Positions 6,622 through 9,202 of a stretch of DNA of 9,202 nt are shown piece by piece. Source of the stretch: Sandarakinorhabdus sp. (GTDB taxonomy: Bacteria; Pseudomonadota; Alphaproteobacteria; Sphingomonadales; Sphingomonadaceae); contig JALOSK010000065.1 of the NCBI GenBank assembly GCA_025458465.1, positions 1 to 9,202 of the forward strand, read 5' to 3'. The notes below the pieces were generated by a model. That model was not told the origin of the DNA. It was given only the letters and a program-made list of their open reading frames with translations, and did not search any database. Numbering within the stretch: the stretch's first letter is position 1; each line of letters opens with the position of its first letter. A program made the translations under genes and the position numbers.

Positions 6622-7221
6622 TCAAGCGAGTTGCTTCATCCGGAACAGGTAACGGGCCAGCACATCGATTTCGATGTTCACATCGTCGCCGGCCCGGGCG
6701 GTGCCGAAGGTCGTCCACTGGGCGGTGTGCGGGATGATGTTGACGGTGAAATCATGGCCATCTTCATGGTCGTGCACTTCATTCACCGTCAGCGACACGC
6801 CGTTCAGGCAGATGCTGCCCTTGGGCGCGACATAGGGCGCGATGCTGGCGGGCATGCGGAAGGTGAAGCGCCGTGAATCGCCTTCCGGCGTGACGGCAAT
6901 GATCTGCCCCACCGCGTCGACATGGCCGGTGACAATATGCCCGCCCAACTCGTCACCCACCTTCAGCGCGCGTTCCAGGTTCAGGCGGGCACCTTCCTGC
7001 CACATGCCGGCGGCGGTGCGGCGGCGGGTTTCGGCCGAAACATCGAAGGTAAGGCTGTTGGCGGCCTTGGCCACCACGGTGAGGCACACGCCCGAATTGG
7101 CGACAGACGCACCGATGGCGATGCCGGTCGTGTCATGGGCGGTCTGCACCGTCACGCGCAGATCGCCGCGCTCCTCCACGTGGCTGATGGTGCCGATGTC
7201 GGTGATGATGCCGGTGAACAT
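6622..7221 (-). CDS. ribE: Riboflavin synthase, alpha subunit
   Basis: Cytoplasmic enzyme that dismutates two 6,7-dimethyl-8-ribityllumazine molecules into riboflavin and the ribitylaminouracil precursor; usually a trimer. The 199 residues contain two homologous lumazine-binding barrels. The first starts with the diagnostic MFTGII and contains GASVANSGVCLTV (38-49, C46). The second begins around HIVTGHVDAVG (95-105) and contains APKGSICLNGVSLTVN (132-147). A C-terminal helix (VNIEIDVLARYLFRM) is the trimerisation segment typical of the family. The ATG at 7221 has AGGG about seven bases upstream and lies nine bases after the ribD stop. Some databases name this gene ribC. A 54-base gap with the dyad separates it from ribB. 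Confidence 0.97.
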   Translation of the reverse strand: MFTGIITDIGTISHVEERGDLRVTVQTAHDTTGIAIGASVANSGVCLTVVAKAANSLTFDVSAETRRRTAAGMWQEGARLNLERALKVGDELGGHIVTGHVDAVGQIIAVTPEGDSRRFTFRMPASIAPYVAPKGSICLNGVSLTVNEVHDHEDGHDFTVNIIPHTAQWTTFGTARAGDDVNIEIDVLARYLFRMKQLA

Positions 7222-7230
7222 GGGCCAGCC

Positions 7231-8205
7231 CTATCGTGTCCGGATGAAGCGTTCAATGCGGTCAGGCCCGAGCGTCATCGCCGCAGCGCCAGCCCAGCGG
7301 CCATGCGCGTCCGCCAGATCTGCCAGCCCGATATCGCCCAGCGTGCGGCCCGCCCCGATCAGGATCGGCGCCCGGTGCAGCAGCAGCGTATCGACCAGAT
7401 CGGCGCCAAGCAGGCTGGCCGCCAGCTCCATGCCGCCTTCCACCAGCACATTGAGCGCCGGATCGGCGCACAGCGCGGCGAGATCCGGAAAATGCTGCAC
7501 ATGGGCGGGCAGGCCGCCGCTGCGCCCCACAACGCCAATGCGCGGTGCGCGCGCTTCAAGCCCAGGCAAGCGCACATCCAGCCGCGGTGCATCGGCATCC
7601 CAGGTGCCGCGCCCCACCACGATCAGGTCGCTGCGGGCGCGCTCCAGGTGCGCGGCGGCGCGGGCGCGTTCGCCCGTGATCCACTGGCTGCGGCCATCAC
7701 CCATGGCGATGGCGCCATCCAGCGAAACCGCCAGCTTCAACGTGATGTGCGGGCGGCCCAGTCGCAGCCGGGTGAGGAAACCGGCCAGGCCCGCTTCCGC
7801 CTCGGCGGCGCGCACGCCCTGCGTCACCGCGATGCCGGCGGCCGCCAGGCGCGCGGCGCCATCGCCATCGGTGCGTGGATCGGGATCATGGGCGGCAATC
7901 ACCACGCGCGCGACGCCGGCGGCAATAAGGCTGTCTGCACAGGCCGGGCCACGCGGCGATTGGTGGGCGCAAGGCTCCAGCGTGACATAGGCGGTCGCGC
8001 CGCGTGCCGCTGCGCCGGCCTGCGCCAGTGCCACGGCTTCGGCGTGGGGGCGGCCACCGGGCTGTGTCCAGCCGCGGCCAACCACGCGCCCATCCTTCAC
8101 GATCACGCAGCCCACCGACGGGTTGGGGGTGGCAAGGCCAACGCCCCGGCTGGCCAGCGCCAGCGCGGCGCCCATCCGGCGCCAGTCGTCTGCTGCTGTA
8201 CTCAC
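7231..8205 (-). CDS. ribD: Bifunctional diaminohydroxyphosphoribosylaminopyrimidine deaminase / 5-amino-6-(5-phosphoribosylamino)uracil reductase
   Basis: Catalyses the second and third steps of the pyrimidine branch of riboflavin synthesis. Residues 1-145 are a cytidine-deaminase-fold domain with TPNPSVGCVIV (26-36), zinc ligand H54 and catalytic E56 in PHAEA, and zinc ligands C79 and C88 (PCAHQSPRGPAC). Residues about 150-324 are the NADPH-dependent reductase, with LKLAVSLDGAIA (156-167), QWITGE (174-179), and the nucleotide-binding LVEGGMELA (254-262). At 324 residues it is shorter than E. coli RibD (367). The start is a GTG at 8205, whose GTGA overlaps the stop of the upstream membrane-protein gene. 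No strong Shine-Dalgarno is visible, so translation probably depends on coupling. First enzyme gene of the riboflavin cluster. No FMN riboswitch precedes it. Confidence 0.97.
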   Translation of the reverse strand: MSTAADDWRRMGAALALASRGVGLATPNPSVGCVIVKDGRVVGRGWTQPGGRPHAEAVALAQAGAAARGATAYVTLEPCAHQSPRGPACADSLIAAGVARVVIAAHDPDPRTDGDGAARLAAAGIAVTQGVRAAEAEAGLAGFLTRLRLGRPHITLKLAVSLDGAIAMGDGRSQWITGERARAAAHLERARSDLIVVGRGTWDADAPRLDVRLPGLEARAPRIGVVGRSGGLPAHVQHFPDLAALCADPALNVLVEGGMELAASLLGADLVDTLLLHRAPILIGAGRTLGDIGLADLADAHGRWAGAAAMTLGPDRIERFIRTR

Positions 8206-8615
8206 TCGATCGGCGGCTCGGCGGGGGCCGGCACGCGCACAATGGCCTCCACACTGGGCTGCGCTGCCACATAGGGAATGTCGCGCTTGAAGCCGCCGCC
8301 GTTCACATAGTCATCATATTGTTTCTGCGCGTCTTCCTTCGCCTTGCCCTGCAGCGTGGCGATAAAGGCGCGCGCCTCGGCCAGCTTGGCTTCGCGGGCG
8401 TCCCTGGTGGCCTTGGCATCGGCGATGGCCTGTTCGCGCGTGCGATCCGCCTTCCAGCTTTGCGCATAGATGATCTTGGGATCGGGCTTCATGTAGCCCC
8501 AGCGCGATTCCACCAGGAACATCGTCATGATGATGGTGGTGGCCAGCACCGAACCGGCCGCGATCCAGTATCGCGTGCGGCGGGCCTTGGCATCGGGCGG
8601 ATCAAGGAACGACAT
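8202..8615 (-). CDS. Uncharacterised single-pass membrane protein coupled to ribD
   Basis: A 137-residue protein I do not recognise. A short basic N-terminus (KARRTR, 10-15) precedes one hydrophobic span at about 16-35 (YWIAAGSVLATTIIMTMFLV). The positive-inside rule puts the rest in the periplasm. Residues about 55-105 are highly charged and Ala/Lys/Glu-rich, likely a long helix or coiled coil (REQAIADAKATRDAREAKLA). The C-terminus is Pro-rich. The gene overlaps ribD by four bases (GTGA) and follows gltX by 50 bases, so it appears to be the first gene of the riboflavin transcription unit. The ATG at 8615 has no strong Shine-Dalgarno. A role in flavin precursor handling or transport is not supported by any motif. 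Confidence 0.85.
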   Translation of the reverse strand: MSFLDPPDAKARRTRYWIAAGSVLATTIIMTMFLVESRWGYMKPDPKIIYAQSWKADRTREQAIADAKATRDAREAKLAEARAFIATLQGKAKEDAQKQYDDYVNGGGFKRDIPYVAAQPSVEAIVRVPAPAEPPIE

Positions 8616-8640
8616 GGCGGTGAAGATAGGCGGGGCGCGG

Positions 8641-8680
8641 CGGCTTGGCCAGTGGTGCGGCCTTTTCAGCCGCCAAGCCG
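8641..8680 (-). repeat. Inverted repeat and stem-loop at the gltX stop codon
   Basis: CGGCTTGGC (8641-8649) and GCCAAGCCG (8672-8680) are exact 9-bp reverse complements that flank the gltX stop. Inside, the gltX mRNA can also form GCGGCU-GAAA-AGGCCGC, a GNRA-type tetraloop that includes the UGA stop, with one bulged G. There is no T tract, so this is not a standard intrinsic terminator. It might be an attenuator or processing site before the ribD unit, or chance in GC-rich DNA. Confidence 0.45.
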
Positions 8681-9202
8681 GCGCAGCGCCTCATCGCGTC
8701 CGATCAGCGGCAACAGGGCCGCCATTTCCGGGCCGTGCGGCTGGCCGGTCAAGGCCAGGCGCAGCGGCAGGAACAGCGGCTTGCCCTTGCGGCCGGTGGC
8801 GGCTTTCAGCGCCTCCACCAGCCGCTGCCAGATATCATCGCCCCATTCGAGGCCGGCCAGCGTGGCAGCGGCGGTGGCGATATAGTCTGGCTCGTCGATT
8901 TGCGCCGTGATTGGCCCGGCGATGACCTGCTGCCACAGGGCGGCTTCCTCGATCCGGGTGAGGTTGCCGCGCACGGCATTCCAGCCGGCTTCGCTCATGC
9001 CGGCGGGCAGGCGGGCCTGCACCTGCGCAAAGTCCATCGCGTGCAGGCAGCGGGCCGACAGGGCGGCAAGATCGGCCGGATCGAAACGCGCCGGCGCGCG
9101 GCCGAAGTGATCGAGGGCAAAGCCGGGCAGCAGATCAGCCAGGCGCGCCACCGGTTCCACCGGCTGCGAGGTGCCGAGCCGGGCCAGCAGCGCCGCGACG
9201 GC
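8666..9202 (-). CDS. gltX: Glutamyl-tRNA synthetase, C-terminal part (5' end outside window)
   Basis: The visible 178 residues are the C-terminal tRNA/anticodon-binding helical domain of a class I glutamyl-tRNA synthetase, which charges tRNA-Glu in the cytoplasm. Support comes from AVAALLARLGTSQPVEP at the window edge (the junction to the anticodon-binding part), FGRAPARFDPADLAALSARCLH, and the conserved terminal block GRKGKPLFLPLRLALTGQPHGPEMAALLPLIG. The catalytic HIGH and KMSKS-like motifs lie beyond the window. The frame is open to the right edge, so an apparent internal GTG at 9160 is not the true start. The ending LTGxxHGPEMAALLPLIG is typical of alphaproteobacterial GltX. Alphaproteobacteria often carry two gltX copies; which one this is cannot be decided here. 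Confidence 0.9.
   Translation of the reverse strand, partial: AVAALLARLGTSQPVEPVARLADLLPGFALDHFGRAPARFDPADLAALSARCLHAMDFAQVQARLPAGMSEAGWNAVRGNLTRIEEAALWQQVIAGPITAQIDEPDYIATAAATLAGLEWGDDIWQRLVEALKAATGRKGKPLFLPLRLALTGQPHGPEMAALLPLIGRDEALRRLGG

Noticed and set aside
6842..8274. Long plus-strand frames (382 and 450 codons) opposite ribE and ribD
   Set aside because: Low-complexity Arg/Ala/Ser or Gly/His/Ala products antisense to clear riboflavin genes; no motifs or ribosome sites.
8202..8700. FMN riboswitch (RFN element) upstream of the riboflavin cluster
   Set aside because: I looked for the conserved RFN blocks before ribD, ribE, ribB and ribH and found none; the leaders are too short or are coding.

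Overview
The window is a GC-rich stretch of an alphaproteobacterial chromosome, most likely Sphingomonadales. This rests on protein style: a sphingomonad-like HTH-RibB fusion, an SDT1-type HAD nucleotidase abutting dapD, and paired secreted M20 peptidases. No rRNA or other marker fixes the genus. Nine of the ten genes are on the minus strand, so transcription runs from high to low coordinates.

Region by region, in transcription order: (1) 9202-8666 is the 3' end of gltX (glutamyl-tRNA synthetase, anticodon-binding part). (2) 8615-8202 encodes an uncharacterised small membrane protein whose stop overlaps the ribD start (GTGA). (3) 8205-4870 is a compact riboflavin cluster, ribD-ribE-ribBA-ribH, with gaps of 9, 54 and 3 bases. 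RibBA carries an N-terminal Xre-like helix-turn-helix and a C-terminal GTP cyclohydrolase II-like domain that lacks the zinc cysteines. A perfect 16-bp dyad sits just before its start codon. (4) After a 227-base gap with three short dyads come a pyrimidine-5'-nucleotidase-type HAD phosphatase (4642-3968) and dapD (3971-3150), overlapping at ATGA. (5) At 2332-3065, alone on the plus strand, is a low-GC DUF3800-like gene split by one -1 frameshift in a T run. It looks like a transferred and now broken gene. (6) 2139-727 and 716-1 (partial) are two tandem, clearly homologous M20 metallopeptidases with signal peptides, 10 bases apart.

How the genes work together: RibD, RibE, RibB and RibH cover the riboflavin steps from the GTP cyclohydrolase II product and ribulose-5-phosphate to riboflavin. 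The exceptions are the GTP cyclohydrolase II step (RibA looks degenerate here) and the dephosphorylation step, for which the neighbouring HAD enzyme is a positional candidate. DapD feeds lysine/diaminopimelate synthesis. The M20 pair probably degrades peptides or acyl-amino acids in the periplasm.

No CRISPR array, tRNA, rRNA, insertion sequence or FMN riboswitch was seen. The most unusual items are the HTH-RibB-degenerate RibA architecture with an adjacent operator-like dyad, and the frameshifted DUF3800-like gene.
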